From the NCBI GenBank assembly GCA_911728455.2, contig OU452225.1, positions 18,572,495-18,636,494 of the forward strand: a DNA stretch of 64,000 nt. Reading direction: 5' to 3'. Shown here piece by piece: positions 22,855 through 36,800 of the stretch; position 1 is the stretch's first letter, and every line of letters begins with the position of its first letter. Source of the DNA: Marthasterias glacialis. Taxonomy: Eukaryota > Echinodermata > Asteroidea > Forcipulatida > Asteriidae. Made by a program: the position numbers and the translations under genes. The notes under the pieces are model-generated. The model had not been told where the DNA came from. It saw nothing but the letters and a program-made list of their open reading frames with translations, and ran no database searches.

Positions 22855-23690
22855 CAAATCTCTAAAAGAGTGAGAATACCAGTTGCTGGAGTTTTGCAAC
22901 CCTTACCGATCGCTGTACTTTATCTTGATTCAAAGGAAGTAAGAATACCTGTCCAGTGGGTGCAGTTTTGCAGCCCTTACCAGTTGCTGTACTTTATCTT
23001 GATTCAAAGAGTGAAAATAACAGTGGTTGCAGTTTTGTAACCAATACCAATTGCGGTACTTTATATTGATTCAAATGAAGTAAGAATACCTGTCCAGTGG
23101 GTGAAGTTTTGCAGCCTCAGTTGATATTCAAAGACAGTAAGAAAACAAGTGGTCACAGTTTTGTAACCTTTACCAATGGCTGTACTGACTGCTTGACTCA
23201 AAGACAGTTGGAATACCAGTGGCCAGTCTTGCATTTGTTGCCAACTGCTATACTTTATCTCGATTCAAAGACAGTAAGAATACAAGTGGCCGCAGTTTTG
23301 CAACCTTTACCAATTGCTGTACTTTATGTTGATTCAAAGACAGTCAGAATACAAGTGGCCGCAGTTTTGCAACCTTTACCAATTGCTGTACTTTATCTTG
23401 ATTCAAAGACAGTAAGAATACAAGTGGTTGCAGTTTTGCAACCTTTACCAATTGCTGTACTTTATCTTGATTCAAAGACAGTAAGAATACCAGTGTTTGC
23501 AGTTTGGCAATCATTAGCAATTGCTAAACTGTAACTTGATTCAAAGAGAGTTGGAATACCAGTGGCCAGTCTTGCATTTGTTGCCAACTGCTATACTTTA
23601 TCTTGATTCAAAGAGAGTAAGAATTCATGCGGCTGCAGTTTTGCAACCATTACCAACTGTTGTACCCTGTCTTGATTCAGAGAGTATGCA
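22855..23690 (+). repeat. 69-bp minisatellite, about twelve units
   Basis: The consensus unit runs GATTCAAAGACAGTAAGAAT, ACAAGTGG, 'CAGTTTTGCAACCTTTACC', AATTGCTGTACTTTATCTT. The period is a multiple of three, so one plus frame stays open over much of the array (23097-23534) and reads as a 23-residue repeat, VAAVLQPLPIAVLYLDSKTV. Outer units are diverged and some are shortened. Confidence 0.85.
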
Positions 23691-24060
23691 TAACGATGAC
23701 CATCACCATTATCAAAACTGAGCCTTGGTAATATTTATTTGTGTAACATTTTGATACATCTTTTAGACAATCCTAACTTGTTTTAAATATTTTTTTGTTT
23801 TGTTTTGGTGATGGAGACAAAAGAAATAAACTATTTAGTAAAGAGAAATGCAACTCGATTAGTCAATTATTTATTTGGACTTTCACATTGAAAACAACTA
23901 GTGCACACACAAAATTCATGTTAATATATATTGTTAAATAAAAAAAATCCTACCTCCAAAACACAAGTGAATAACATATATCAGAGCTTAGTCAGTACAG
24001 ATATACTACTTAAAAACAGACGAACCATTAAAAACTGCTTATCACCAAAAAAGACCTAGG

Positions 24061-24352
24061 TCCAAATTTCATAAACCCTGCAAACATTTTGTTTTTGTTA
24101 CAGAGTGGCTCTTGGCACAGTTTCTATTCCATAACCACTGCTTACCATAAGCGAAGCAAAAGGCCTATTGCCAGTAGTTCTTTGTGTAAGTAGATAAGAG
24201 ATGCAACAATGCAAATCCTTTGTAAATGCACACATGCGCTGTCAAATTTTTGTGATCATTTGATATGAAATACACTTAAATTGCTTATGCATATTTTTCT
24301 GCATAAAATGTCCTTACCGATGAACAGCTTCATGAAATGGCCCCAGTTGAGT
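24061..24352. mobile_element. MITE of the GGGCCCAATTTCAT group
   Basis: Left end GTCCAAATTTCATAAACCC and right end CTTCATGAAATGGCCCC are inverted. The flanks 23691-24060 and 24353-24786 show no gene. Confidence 0.5.
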
Positions 24353-24786
24353 AACAAAACTTTTCAAAAAGCCACGTGAGGAACTATCCTCCAAAAAGAA
24401 AAGAAAAAGTTCAGTAAAGTGAAGGCAAGCATATCTTCTTCAAGTCATTAATATTCCAATACTGATCATCGACTAACAAATTAACATAAGTGTAAAAAGT
24501 GGTCAAACTTTTTTTATATTTGAAAACTGAATTAATTGTTAAAATTCTTGCACGGGAAAACTGAACTAAATTTGACTTTATTTCTCTGCTTTCTTAAATC
24601 TGCTCTGGAGGAGATTTTAGTACCCCTCGGTTTAACGATCTCACCCTGCTCTTGAATCCCAATCCAAAGTATGGCACGTTTTAATATGGCCTGTGGTTGA
24701 TCCACTTCATTGTAACCATCACTATTTCTTGTGTCGTCTATCTACATGTTTGTACATTTTTTTAGGAACTCAAGATAAAACATGTG

Positions 24787-25190
24787 GTGTGTCGTGGCCG
24801 AGTGGTAAAGCCCATCGGACTCTGTGGTGTTTCTGATCAGCAGAGTGTGGGTTCGAATCCTGGTCTTGACACTTGTGTCCTTAAGCAAGACACTTAACCA
24901 TTATTGCATCGTCCTTTTGGATGGGACGTAAAGCTGTTGGTCCTTTGTGTTGTGTAATGCATATGTACAAGAACCCAGTGTACGCTTACTGTTAAGAGAA
25001 GGGTTTGCCCAGCTGTTTTCTGGCATGGTTGGCTGCAAATTGCTCCCCATTACATTGTAAAACCCCTTAAAAATTGCTATAGATAAATGGGTCTCATAAT
25101 TCAAAAACCCTTGGCAAACTTATCTTAGAAATATATTAATAAGTGTTTTGAGATGCCCATAGATAAAGTGCTATATAAGAATTGATTTTT
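24787..25190 (+). mobile_element. tRNA-Leu-like SINE, full-length type
   Basis: Head GTGTCGTGGCCGAGTGG, B box GGGTTCGAATCCTGGTC, body with TTAAGCAAGACACTTAACCA and 'GGATGGGACGTAAAGC', and a 3' end 'GGGTCTCATAATTC...GTGCTATATAAG'. A good reference copy for the family. Confidence 0.85.
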
Positions 25191-25704
25191 AACATTTAAT
25201 CGAATTATTTCAAAACCCTAATATCAACCAATGACAGAAGCAACATATAACAAACGTAAAATTACAACCTTACATAAGTTTCATGACAATCATATTGAAA
25301 TAATTCTTGCGTACAATATTTTACCAGACCAGATATATATACACATACCTTCTCCCGACATTTTACCTTATTACCATTTCAAAATATTTACACATTTATA
25401 TAAAAAAACGTAGTTCACTTGCTTTAACATTACAGTCAGTAAGTTGTAGCACCCACTTGAGTTGCTAGTGACACATTCTTAGGTATAAAATTTACTGTTC
25501 AGAACACATCAAAAAAGTAATTGCTGTTTTTGAGGGTACTGCTTTTTCAGATGAGTGAAAGTATTTATGAACAAAGTGTAGTTATTGGCTTTTTTTTTTT
25601 AATTAGGCAGGTTCTCTCTGCAAGGCAACAACTTTTTATTGTTGTTGAGTTTTAATCCTTTGGTACTTCCTCTTCGTTTATCAAGGAATAAACCCACAAG
25701 GAAA
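25191..25704. other. Intergenic, AT-rich
   Basis: A short Thr/Ile-rich frame at 25231-25413 has no recognised relative. No feature is supported. Confidence 0.35.
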
Positions 25705-25995
25705 ACTGACTGGGTAAATTTCATTCACTTTAGGGTGAACAAAGATAAATTGACTAGAATGGGATTCAAACCTGCGACCTCTGGATTAACATGCTGACAC
25801 TCTACCAACTGAGCTATCCAGCCCTAATGTTAGTGGTCTCCTTATTTTGTCAATATCTTTGTTCGGGGGGGGGGGGGGTGCCAGTCAGAAGCCACACAAC
25901 CTGAAACTGTCGTATATCCAGGGATCACACCCCAAGTTTACGATACAACCTGGGAAGCAGCAGGACAGGGATCACCCTAAGGGAATGCGACTTTT
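25705..25995 (-). mobile_element. tRNA-Lys-like composite repeat, minus strand
   Basis: On the minus strand it reads: a leader with 'GGGTGATCCCTGTCCTGCTG' and 'GTGTGATCCCTGGATATACG', then CTTCTGACTGGCA, then TATTGACAAAATAAGG. Next comes the tRNA-like part (GGATAGCTCAGTTGGTAGAG ... GGTCGCAGGTTTGAATCCC), then GTTCACCCTAAAGTG. The tRNA part therefore lies at the 3' side of the unit. 63690-63999 shows the same order. Confidence 0.75.
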
Positions 25996-26110
25996 TATTT
26001 CAAATAACAAGTAATAAACCACTGAGTTTAGATACCATCTCTTTTTTTTCTATCTTCTGTTTTTGTAGAGTATAGTAAAATTGTACTTGAAAGGCAAAAA
26101 TGAACTCATT

Positions 26111-26126
26111 TTTATTTGACTTTATT
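26111..26126 (-). terminator. Polyadenylation signals of the Kelch gene
   Basis: Two AATAAA hexamers on the minus strand (26121-26126 and 26111-26116), about 100 bp beyond the stop codon. A short 3'UTR of this size is plausible. Confidence 0.6.
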
Positions 26127-26221
26127 ATTCTTCGCTGAAGACTTTCATTGTAGTTTTTCTGCTTCTGAGGAAAGTGGAAGTTTTTTGTGTAATTATATTT
26201 ACTGATAAATCTAGGGGGACT

Positions 26222-29200
26222 TCAGTCTTCATCACTTCCCGAGTCTGAGTTGGAAGAAGATGATGAGCCCTCAGATGAACTCCCTGGATTGGTGAAAAAA
26301 AAAAAAGCAAATCAGAAGATTGGTTCTTGAAAAGTGGCATTTCATTCATTTGAGTTTTAAAATCAACATTTCCAAAGCATCATCGTAGAAAATACTGTTT
26401 CATTCTATAAACATTAAATACTGTTCTGTTTTTGAAACTTACATACTGTTACATTTCAGTAAATAAAAATAAAAAATGCAGTGCTGGGAAGATCAACAAC
26501 TGTCTAAAAAGTTCACAGTTGTTTGAATAACAGTTGTCAAATTTAACCTAGATACAATGTATTGCACTCTTTACGCGTGCAGCTACTGTCTGTCCATGGT
26601 CTGTCATTTTGAGAGTAAAAATGCCTCAAATAAATGGTGCGTGTCTCACCACGCATGCATTGCCTAAAATGCGTACTGCATCAAAAACAGGAGAATCCGA
26701 CTCCCAAAATGGTGCAGGCACTATTCATCATGTGATGACGTCACTTGAATTGGGTCAATACCTTTGTCGAATTGCTACCATCTTTGTCATGTTCCCTGTG
26801 TGCCAAAGCTATAATGAATACTGATTCTCATTATACTGAAAAGGGACCTGACTTTTTTGCCCTTCCAACCTCGGTTGGGTTACATTGATCTGAATGGGAG
26901 CAAAACAAGATGGCTGCAATGTGATTCTGGACCCAATTTCACAGAGCTGCTCGAGCAGACAGCTTTGCTTTTACAATTTTCTGTTAAACAAAACTCAGCG
27001 GGAAACCAGTCAAAGATGAAATATGAGTGACATGGTATTTTGGCTGGTAACCTTTAGTCTGATAAGCAAAATTGATTTGTGGTTCGCTACATTTCGTGCT
27101 TAGGCAGCTCTATCTATGAAATTAAACTGGGCACTGCTCTTCACAGCCACTAACCTTGATCTTGGGTGTCATCAGTGGGTGAGCTTGGCAAGCTATCCTG
27201 CATTGGCAACCTTTCTGCAGTCACACCGTCATCCTCGTCTGGGCTCCCATACAGTACGGTGTGCAACAACTCAGGGTCTACTTTTACTGAACACCCAGAA
27301 AAAACAGAACGTAGGGAATTTAGTTAATGCTGTTGGATATTTCTGGTTAAGAAACCAGTTTACTGTCTAGAAAAGCAAATGTAATCTAAGTCAGTGCAGT
27401 TAGAAGCCTGAGGGAAACTTGTTATCTATATTGTTTGCATTTGGGCGGATCAATTAACTGTCATCGTTAGCCCATGTTGAGACTGGCCAAGGTCAAACTT
27501 CCAATGGTCTGCAATTGGGCATACTTTTTCGGTTTACTTATGGCTTGTGATTAGATGGGTTGATTAACTAACAAGATTTGCAATTGGGAAGATTGGTTAC
27601 TTTACCAGAGCCCTGGCTGGTAAGTAAATGTGTTAGTTGTCATTGGTGGTTAGTGATTGGATGGATTGATTAACTCAAAGGATTAGTGACTGAAGGGATT
27701 GAATAGTTAAGTTACTTTGTTATTCTTTAAAAAGGATTAACTAACTTACATGGTTTGCGATTGGACGGATTGATTAACTTGGCTACCTTGACATCATTGT
27801 AATCCATTTCTTCATTAGTACCCCCAAAAACATACAGCTACAAGGAATAAGAACATGAAAAAAGAAAGTTTACAAAATATTTCAGAAGTTTTCAACCAAT
27901 TACATGTAAAGAGGTTTCTGTAACTTTAATGCATCGTTTGGTTATTGCGACAACTTCATCTTTGGTTTAAGAAAGTCTTGTTGAGGTTTATTTTACTTTT
28001 GTTGAATGTGATGAGGACTAGTTGATCAAATTGTTGGTTCGGGTCCCGGTCTTGACAATTGTGTCCTTAAGCAAGACACCTAAACATTATTGCTTCGTCC
28101 TTCAGAGGGGACGTAAAGCCCTTGGTCCCGTGTGTTGTGTAATGCACGTAAAAGAACCCAGTTACACTTATCGCTAAGAGAAGGGGTTTGCCGCGGTGTT
28201 TCTGGCAGTGGCTGCTAAGTGCACCGCAGCACCTTGTAAACCCAAGGTGCCATGGAGTGTCGTGGCCAAGCGATGTCGTCCGCCGAACTTAAGTTCTGTA
28301 GTTTACAGAATGTGGGTTTGAATCCCGGCACGGCCAGTCGCGACACTTGTGTCCTTGAGCAAGACACTTTACCATAATTGCTTTGTCCTTCGGATGGGAC
28401 GTTAAGCTGTATGTCCCATGTACTAGGATGGGTAGTGCACGTAAAAGAACCCAGAACACTTATTGTGAAAGAGGAGGGGTTAACCCCGGTGTTTCTTGAT
28501 AGCAAGCATCCTTATCTACAGGTTTCCTCAGGCTTCCGAGCTCGGTGATTAAGTTCACTTTTGAGGCATCCTTGGTTTCATTACCAGAAATTAATAATAA
28601 TAATAATAAAAGGGTCTCATAATTCAAAAAACTTATAGTAAAAAATAATAAGCACTTTGAGACGCCCGTAGATAAAGCACTATATAAATACTAGTTATTA
28701 TTTTTCTTTTTACTCACACAATTGAGGTAGGTACAAGCCACATGACCAAAGCGTCTTGATGGTGGGCTACCGGAATAGAACGGCCTCTTCCATTTCATCT
28801 TGGCTGCAAAAAATAAATCAATCTATCAATCAATCAATCAATCAATAAAAATCTAAAATCTAAATCATTTTTATATCTCTTATAACAACCATTGTCAAAC
28901 TAAGTTATCTTTGTTTTCTTTCAAGGGAGTTTGCTTAAAAAAAAAGTAGGTTCATTTTTTTTTCTTCAGAATTTAGAGTTGTCAATTTTTCTTTGGAGCC
29001 AATTTTGAGGCAAGTCTCACAGACCTATGGTCAGGTCTCTGTTCAGTTTCACGTCATGAAGGTCATGTCTGATCGACACAGGTTTCAAGTCCTTTGGGTG
29101 GAATCATGCAGCTAATACCCAGGCCATCACATTTGGGGTCAAATCAATTCAGTTTATCGCATAAATGATAAAATACATTATTCGCCACAGAGAACCCCAA

Positions 29201-30761
29201 GTCAGCAAAGTCAGCGGAGACCTACTGCAGTATAGAGCAAGTTCAGGTGCTGACTTTTAGTCAATTTGTTATATAAACCACGCATGCGTGATCTGTTCTT
29301 CACTCCAATGCGTCTAGTCGAGCGACTAGTCAATATAGTAAATTTAAGTCAATGTATGCTTTTTAAGCAGACGATAGGATTTAGCAAGTTAGCACGTCAT
29401 TTTCAAGTTCATTTTCTATGTTTTTTCCCTACTATTTTTATCTCTACGTGCAATAATTAACTAAATATTTCACTGCAAAGACAAATTATTGTCATATTCA
29501 ACCAAATCCCTCCGTTATCGTTGAACTACTCATCAATTGTGACGTAGCACGCGAATTGACTAGAGGAACAGTGCTCCGGGGCTAGTTTGATTCAGTCGGA
29601 CTAGCTAGTCAAACCACGTAGCGTTCGACTGACATCTAGATCGACTATGGTTAAGTCTAGTCGACTCTTGTCACCCACCCGAACTTGCTCCTTGGCTCAG
29701 GTTTTTTCTTAATACCGCTCTCTGCCACCCGGTTGTTGTGCAATGTTTGTGGTTAGACTAGCCTAGCCCTTTGGGTAGGGCATCAGCAAAAAAGGTTACC
29801 TGCCTCTTTCCAAGGCTGCAGGGCTGACCTTTATGCAAATTGCTTATGTGAATCTTTGACCAATCAGGTTGAAATTTGGATTAAGCAAAAGTATCGGTAT
29901 ACTTCACGCAAAAGTGGGAAGGCTCACTTCGGTACAGCTTGTATTGCTGGTTAGCATACAACTTTATGAAAGGTATTATGCAGGTATGTGATTCCAACCT
30001 TGCAGGTGGTGCTTGAAATTCACTCAAGGAAAACAGGACAGTGTTATTATTTAGTTTTTGTCTTTTACCTAGGCTGAGTTTGTGGAGATCCCCCAGTGTA
30101 GACTTTCCTTTCACACTATCGTTGGAGCCGCCAAACATGTAGATATCCTGTAAACAATTATCAAATCAGCATTGTGAGTTCTTTATTCAAAACTCTTTGT
30201 GGGTATTTCACTTTTGCCCAATAACCATGATAACAATTCGTTTCATATTCGTTAACTATAAATGTCTTAGAGCCCCAGCTCAACATAAATGTTCACAGAT
30301 TTACTTATACCTTACATGGTATAAAGATAATGATGGTAGAAATCTTTCCTTGAAATATTTCTGCCTGAAGTGTTGTCGTTTTTGAGTAATAAACGAGATC
30401 AGATCCAAAATTAATTTTCATCTCATGTGAGACCAAAACTCTGCCTGAGCATGCGTACAAAAAATGCTGAATGCATTTTTACTGTTTTCTCGTAAATGAA
30501 ATCAACGAAATGCGCTGAAATGTTCACATGTTGGTTTTATTATATATATCTAGATTTGTGCAAAGAATGGAAGCATTTACAGACACTTTACCAATGTTGA
30601 GCTGGGGCTTTTAGTTTTCCTTGAACTTCATGCTAGTATACTGCCAAGGGAGTTGAAAACGTTCCAGGAGTGATTAAAAGTATGCCTGGCAACTAGGGAT
30701 AATAATATTTGCCTAGAACCTTGATCACCTTATGGTTGATACGTGCATTTCACAAGACACC

Positions 30762-30837
<76 letters not shown>

Positions 30838-33800
30838 CTAAACGTATTATACTGATAGAAGGTTGCTATCCTCTGAGAAATATTGGAGAATACTGTTAGA
30901 AGAAGAAAGAAAATCAACAAATACATATATTATACAAATTAATAGTATACTTTCAAACGGAAAAAAACACCATACTCTCTAAATGTAAAAGACTGAAAAT
31001 TTCACTCTTTCAACACACAATTGGTGTCAGTTTGGCTCTTTTGATAGTGAAACTCACTGTACATCACCCTTTTTGAGTGAAACCAGAGTGAACTTATGTA
31101 AGGCGCACCGAGACTTTATTGTGAAATGCACGAGATAAGAACTGGTTATTATGATTATTAATAATATTAACTTCACTCTAGTCCAGTTGAAAATACTCGT
31201 CTTTCACTCTAAAAAGAGTTGTCTGCCATACGGCTCTTTGCAAGAGTGGTATGGCGGACAAAACAAGTGGTTTTCACTCTGTTACAGTAAGAGAGTATTT
31301 GTTTAGTTGGTAGAGAACACATACAGTGAAATAGAGCACAGGTTTAAATTGGAGTTGCTTTTTCATTCACAGAAAAATAGGGGGAAAACTTCAACTTAAA
31401 AAGAGAATTGTGACTGGCTTGTAGGTTCAGATTGTTCTAATGATTGCAGGGACCAGCTTGTTCTTCACAAGGTGAGCAATGGTTCTATTTCTAACTGTGG
31501 AACAGGATTTAAACCATGGATCCCACACAGAACCACCAAACCCTTCTTCACGTCAAAGCAGGATTCAGGCTTCTTGAACGCGTTTCCTCAATTTTTGTTT
31601 CTATCCTGTCTACTCTGAGATAGTACACTCCTAAAAATGGTAATCTTGAAACAAGAAAAAAATCTATTTCAAGAAAACGTTTCTTGAAAGAAACGTTTCA
31701 AGAAAACAAATTTCTATGTTTTTAAAATATGGACAATAAACCAATCTATCTATCTATCTTTCTTGTGTCAACTCCCAAAAATCTGAATAGAAACATTTTC
31801 TAGGGAGTGCCACAAGAATTTTTTTCTTGAAATAAGATTTGGTTTTTATTTCAAGAATACCATTTTTAGCAGTATATAATATACAGCAGGATAAGTTCTG
31901 TCAAACCCAAGTAGTCTCCTGAACTTTCCTAGTCCACTCTGTGGAAGTAGATAGACTTGCCGGGCAGTTCTTACAAGAAACAATATGCACAGGAAAGGAG
32001 ATCACATAGTTTTACCGCTCACCAAGTGCACATTGAACACATTCCTGTGATGATTGGTCAATTATTATTTCAATACCTTTCCAGGAAAACTTTCTTGTGA
32101 GAATGAATTCCTCAAAGGAAGAAACCTTACTAGAGGTTTGTCCCTGATGGCGGGATTCCTAAAGACCCCACTCAGAGACATAATCCAGACTACAAAACCC
32201 ATGAAGGCTTCAACTCAACAGAAACAGGGGATTACAGAAGGGGATTACAGGCTGCTATACTAGCCAGATTAAATTCTTCGATCCAGTCAACTGGCAATAG
32301 CTGTAAACAGCTATTGAAGCACAGATTAAGAATGGCAGATGATTATTAAGGATAAAAAGCCGAAGGGTGTGAGTTATAAGAAGCACTTCCCACTAGACAC
32401 ACAAACGTGACCCGGAAAGGGAGTGCAAAAGGATATGACGGCGGACTCGCGAAGAGTCAAAGCTCTAGCAATTCAAGCTCTAGAATTTTTTATTTTTTTT
32501 TTTACATTCTATCGTGTTGAATTCATTGGAAAGCTCTTTTCCTATGGAAATCAGAAACTGCCACAATGTCAGTTTTCAAAAATGCTGATTTAAAGCCCCA
32601 GCTCAACACTGGTAAGAAGAAAAGCATAAATGTTCACAGATTTACATATACCTTACATGGTATAAAGATAGTGACGGTAGAAAACTTGTCCTTGAAATAT
32701 TTCTACCGGAAGTGTTATTGTTTTTAAATAATAAATGAAATAAGATCCAAAGTTAGTTTTCGTCTCAGTGAGACCAAAACTCTGCCTATGGGAATGCGTA
32801 CAAAAATGCTGGATGCATTTTTACCGATTTCTTTCAAATGAAACAACAAAATGAGCTGACATTTTCACAGGTTGGTTTTATTACAAATACCTTGACTTGT
32901 GCAAAGAAAGGAAGCATTTACAGACATTTTACTTATGCTGAGCTGGGGTAACTCTCAAATTTGCATCCTATTCTGTTGGAATTCTACAGTTCAGAAGTGC
33001 TGTAATTAACCCGCAGTGAAAAGTGCCAACCTTAGCGTCTTTGTTTGAGCTGACCCCATTTTAAGATTAAACAACAAAGACAAATATTGATATTTGTTCA
33101 AACCATTCAGTTGCTCACCTTATCTGCATGAAGGGTCAAACTATGACATCCCCTGGGTGGGGGCGAGTCTCCCCTAGTAGGAGGGGAGGTCCATTTCAGT
33201 GAATCTGTTGATGATGAAAATGACAAAATTATTACTTTCACAAAAGAGGCATTTCAAAATACATTATTATTTTTTTTGCAAGGGTTCTTAAACTAATTCA
33301 GTTTCTAAAAAATTCATTTCCAGGGTCACTAGAAACAACTCTTGCTTTAAAGCACACCATTGATAATAGACCCTTCCCATGAAATATATGTAAACTGCAC
33401 ATCACGCGTGCGCACTAACACTACAACTGGTGGGCAAAATGAGGGAATGTCGCGCCGTTTTGTGTGGGGCTAATGGTGGTGTGACGCACACATGTTTGTG
33501 CATCTGCCTAGTGCACAAATCTACGGCGTTTGCCAACCAATGTCTGAACGCATGCTTGAATGTAATTAGCATATTTTATGGGTAAGGCTTATAGTCAAAG
33601 ACCAGTATATCCACTTCATGTGACCAAACATGTGACCAAACATGTACATGGAAAACAAACCTATGAGAGTTTAAGTTCAATCGGTCATCGGAGTCACGAG
33701 AATATCGTGAAAAAAAAAACCTCATACGTTTTCACTTTTGGGTATTCTGGACTTGCGAGAACAAAACTAATTGCTTTACTCAATTCTTAAAAACTAACAT

Positions 33801-36800
33801 TTCAGGCAAAAATGAGGGAAGTTTTCCACCATGACCATCTTTACACCATGTAAGTTAAGTGTGAATCTGTAAGCATTTATATTTTCAGTATTACCAATGT
33901 TTGTGCACTTCTGAAAGTTTGATAGTTTTGCATTTGGGAAAGATATCCCAGGTTTAAACCTGCCATTAAAAATTGTTATTTTGTAGTTTATAGTAAATCA
34001 GACAAACCTGTGTCCAGAACGTGTAGGTCATTGAACCATTTATCTTGGCCACCCGACCCACCAAAGAGATAGATCTTGCTAGCGACACACACCAGTCTGT
34101 GATCGCATCTAGAAACAAGAAGACAACCCTCAAAAAGTCAGAGTCTTCTCCCCTTGATAAAAGTTTCGTTTTTTCTTCTTTTTGACACACTGCGAGTGAT
34201 CGAGTGCTGGAATGATCTTTACCAAAACCTTGTTAAGAGGACAGAAGAGGAAAGATATGTACAAGAAAACTAACAAAACACAAAACAAATTGTTCCAAAA
34301 TATATTTGTTTTCTTTCTTGAAAAAACAATTTATGAAATTTAATGAAATGATAAAAAGTTATGCTTGGAAGTCTTTCAAGTGAGTCAATCCAGGAAAACT
34401 AGCGGGGCAGCCAGGATTTTTCACTGGAGGGCATTGCTTTTCAATGGGGGGGGGGGGGGGGGGGCAGGGGCCATATTCTTTTAATGAATTGCATGTATCT
34501 GGATTTTGTTCATGGGGGCACCTGGGGGGCACTGGGAAATCGTTGGGGGCACTTGCCCCTCCCCACCCCCACCCCCCCACACCGCTGAGGAAACCTTTTT
34601 TCCAACAAAAACTACTGCACTTTCTCTGAACAATGCAAAGGAACTTTTCACAGGTATTTCTTTTGTATTTCTTTTGAAGTAAATTCACAGAGGAATAAAG
34701 ATTCTCTGAGAGTACTCAACATGTGAATCTTCCCTTCCCGTTTCTCCCTCACACATCATACCTTGGGGAAGGTGACGGACCGGTAACTGACAGTTTAGTC
34801 CAAGTGAGGGTGTCTGTGTAATGAAATCAGTGATTATGAATGTCATGAGTGAAAACACATGGCTGAAAGCAGTGCAGAATGAGTGCAACAAATGACATTA
34901 CTATACCTCATACATATTCATGATCGGGGGGCCGGATTCTCACTGGTCCATTCGGCATCATGTGCCAGATGCTATTTTGGCTGTTTCCCAAGCGCGCGTG
35001 CCAGTATACATTGCACATGGTAAAATACGCATGCCTAGTAGACTGTTACATGTGTAACAGTATACTATGCACGTGCTTTACAAAGCACTCATGGAATTGA
35101 CGTACGGGTGTGGTGTAGGTGCAAACATTGCCCTGGCTACATACACATGAAAATTTCACAAGTAAATGTCAATATGCATTTTCTCCAGCTTAATGATGCC
35201 CAACTACAGATGTTATGAGGTATATTAAAACAAATACAAACGAATTCCCTCGGCAAAACTTCCAATACATTGGGAAGCTAATATCAATTGTCCACCCTCA
35301 AGCCATATTATATTTGTGTAATAATTTATAATATTTATATCCCTTTTTGCCTATGAAAAGGAACTATCGGCTCATAAATAGTCATAACAATGTCAACTTT
35401 AACCCCCCACCTTTGACCCCCGACAGAGTTCTACAAACAAATAAACACCCAATTCAAAGGCAAAGTACAACCCTGGCCAACTTTAGCCTTAAAAGGGTCA
35501 AAGTTTGTTGTCACAGTCAGAATTTTACAATAACTACATTTTAATGTGCCAACTTAAAAAGGGCAAGCTGTTTTTAGCTTTGACAATGTTGTTAAAATTT
35601 ACCACCATGTTGTTTTTAAATCCATAAAGTTTTTGGTCTTTGATGAACAACAAAACCATGGATTTCATTAAAAAGAGAAAATGAAACAAATTTTGATTTT
35701 CGCTATCAATCAAACATGGACAAGCAAGGTGCTTATATACGTAAAAGTAACTAGAAACAGGGCAATCTGCTTGTAACTTACGCGCAAGTACTCCTTACAA
35801 ATATAACCTCTTTAGACGCGCATCTTCTCAACTTTGACCTACCTGTATCTAACATATCAACATCACAATGTGCTGTTCCTTTATAAATCCCACCAATCAC
35901 GTAGATTTTATTGTTGACAGTGACCCAACCAGGGTTCAATGACCTTGGCTCCTCCCCATGCGTCTGTACATACCTCCAAATGCAATTTTCTTCAAAGGAA
36001 AAAAAAAATTAACATCAAGTTTACAAATTAATGGTGAGTTTGGATCACAACGAAATTCTACAGCTAAATGTGGGTTATTGGTTATTATAAATAATGTCCT
36101 GTAAATTAGTTTCCAGAGCTTCACAAGGGCATATTATGGCATAAAATAAAAAATTTTACTAAATACTTTTGTCGTCTTATTTAACTTACTAGGATTGAAC
36201 GAATATAATCCTGGTAAACTCTCATCTGCATTCAGTTCATTTCTGCCTCCAAAGACGTACAATTTCTTATTGATGGCACTACAAGACAATCAAATGAAAA
36301 ACACATTGAGACAAACAAAGGCATTTTTAAAAGTTTTTTTTTTTTTTACTTGAAAAACTGTTTCTTTCAAGTTCATCTTTTGAAGGTAAATTGAAATCTA
36401 CTCACCATAGAGCATGATCGTAACGACCCATCGGTGCCTCTCCTGTGTACCTGATCTTCTCCCATCTCAAGATTTTTCCCACTGTTCAAGCGGATGTGTA
36501 AATGAATAATTAAATTAAAAAAATCATAAATCATATATTACAGAAGTCATAATACCCTAGTGTTATAATCCCTTCACTGGCTCCCAGTACCTTTTCGTTT
36601 TTTTTTTTGTCGTGTTTGTTTATGTTTGTTTATTTTTTCTTCAACCAATGACACCGTAGAGTTAAGACATGTGTGCGTGGGGCTCTGCATTAACTGAAAT
36701 TATCCAACCAAATACACGTCAATAACCGCACCAATGGCCCCTAAACAATTGTCTTTCAACATGCTTCGACTGGAGATGAAGAAACCGTGGGGCAGGGCCC

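Noticed and set aside
34359-34688. 109-aa minus frame with Pro runs
   Set aside because: Produced by G/C homopolymers in a repeat remnant inside a Kelch-gene intron.
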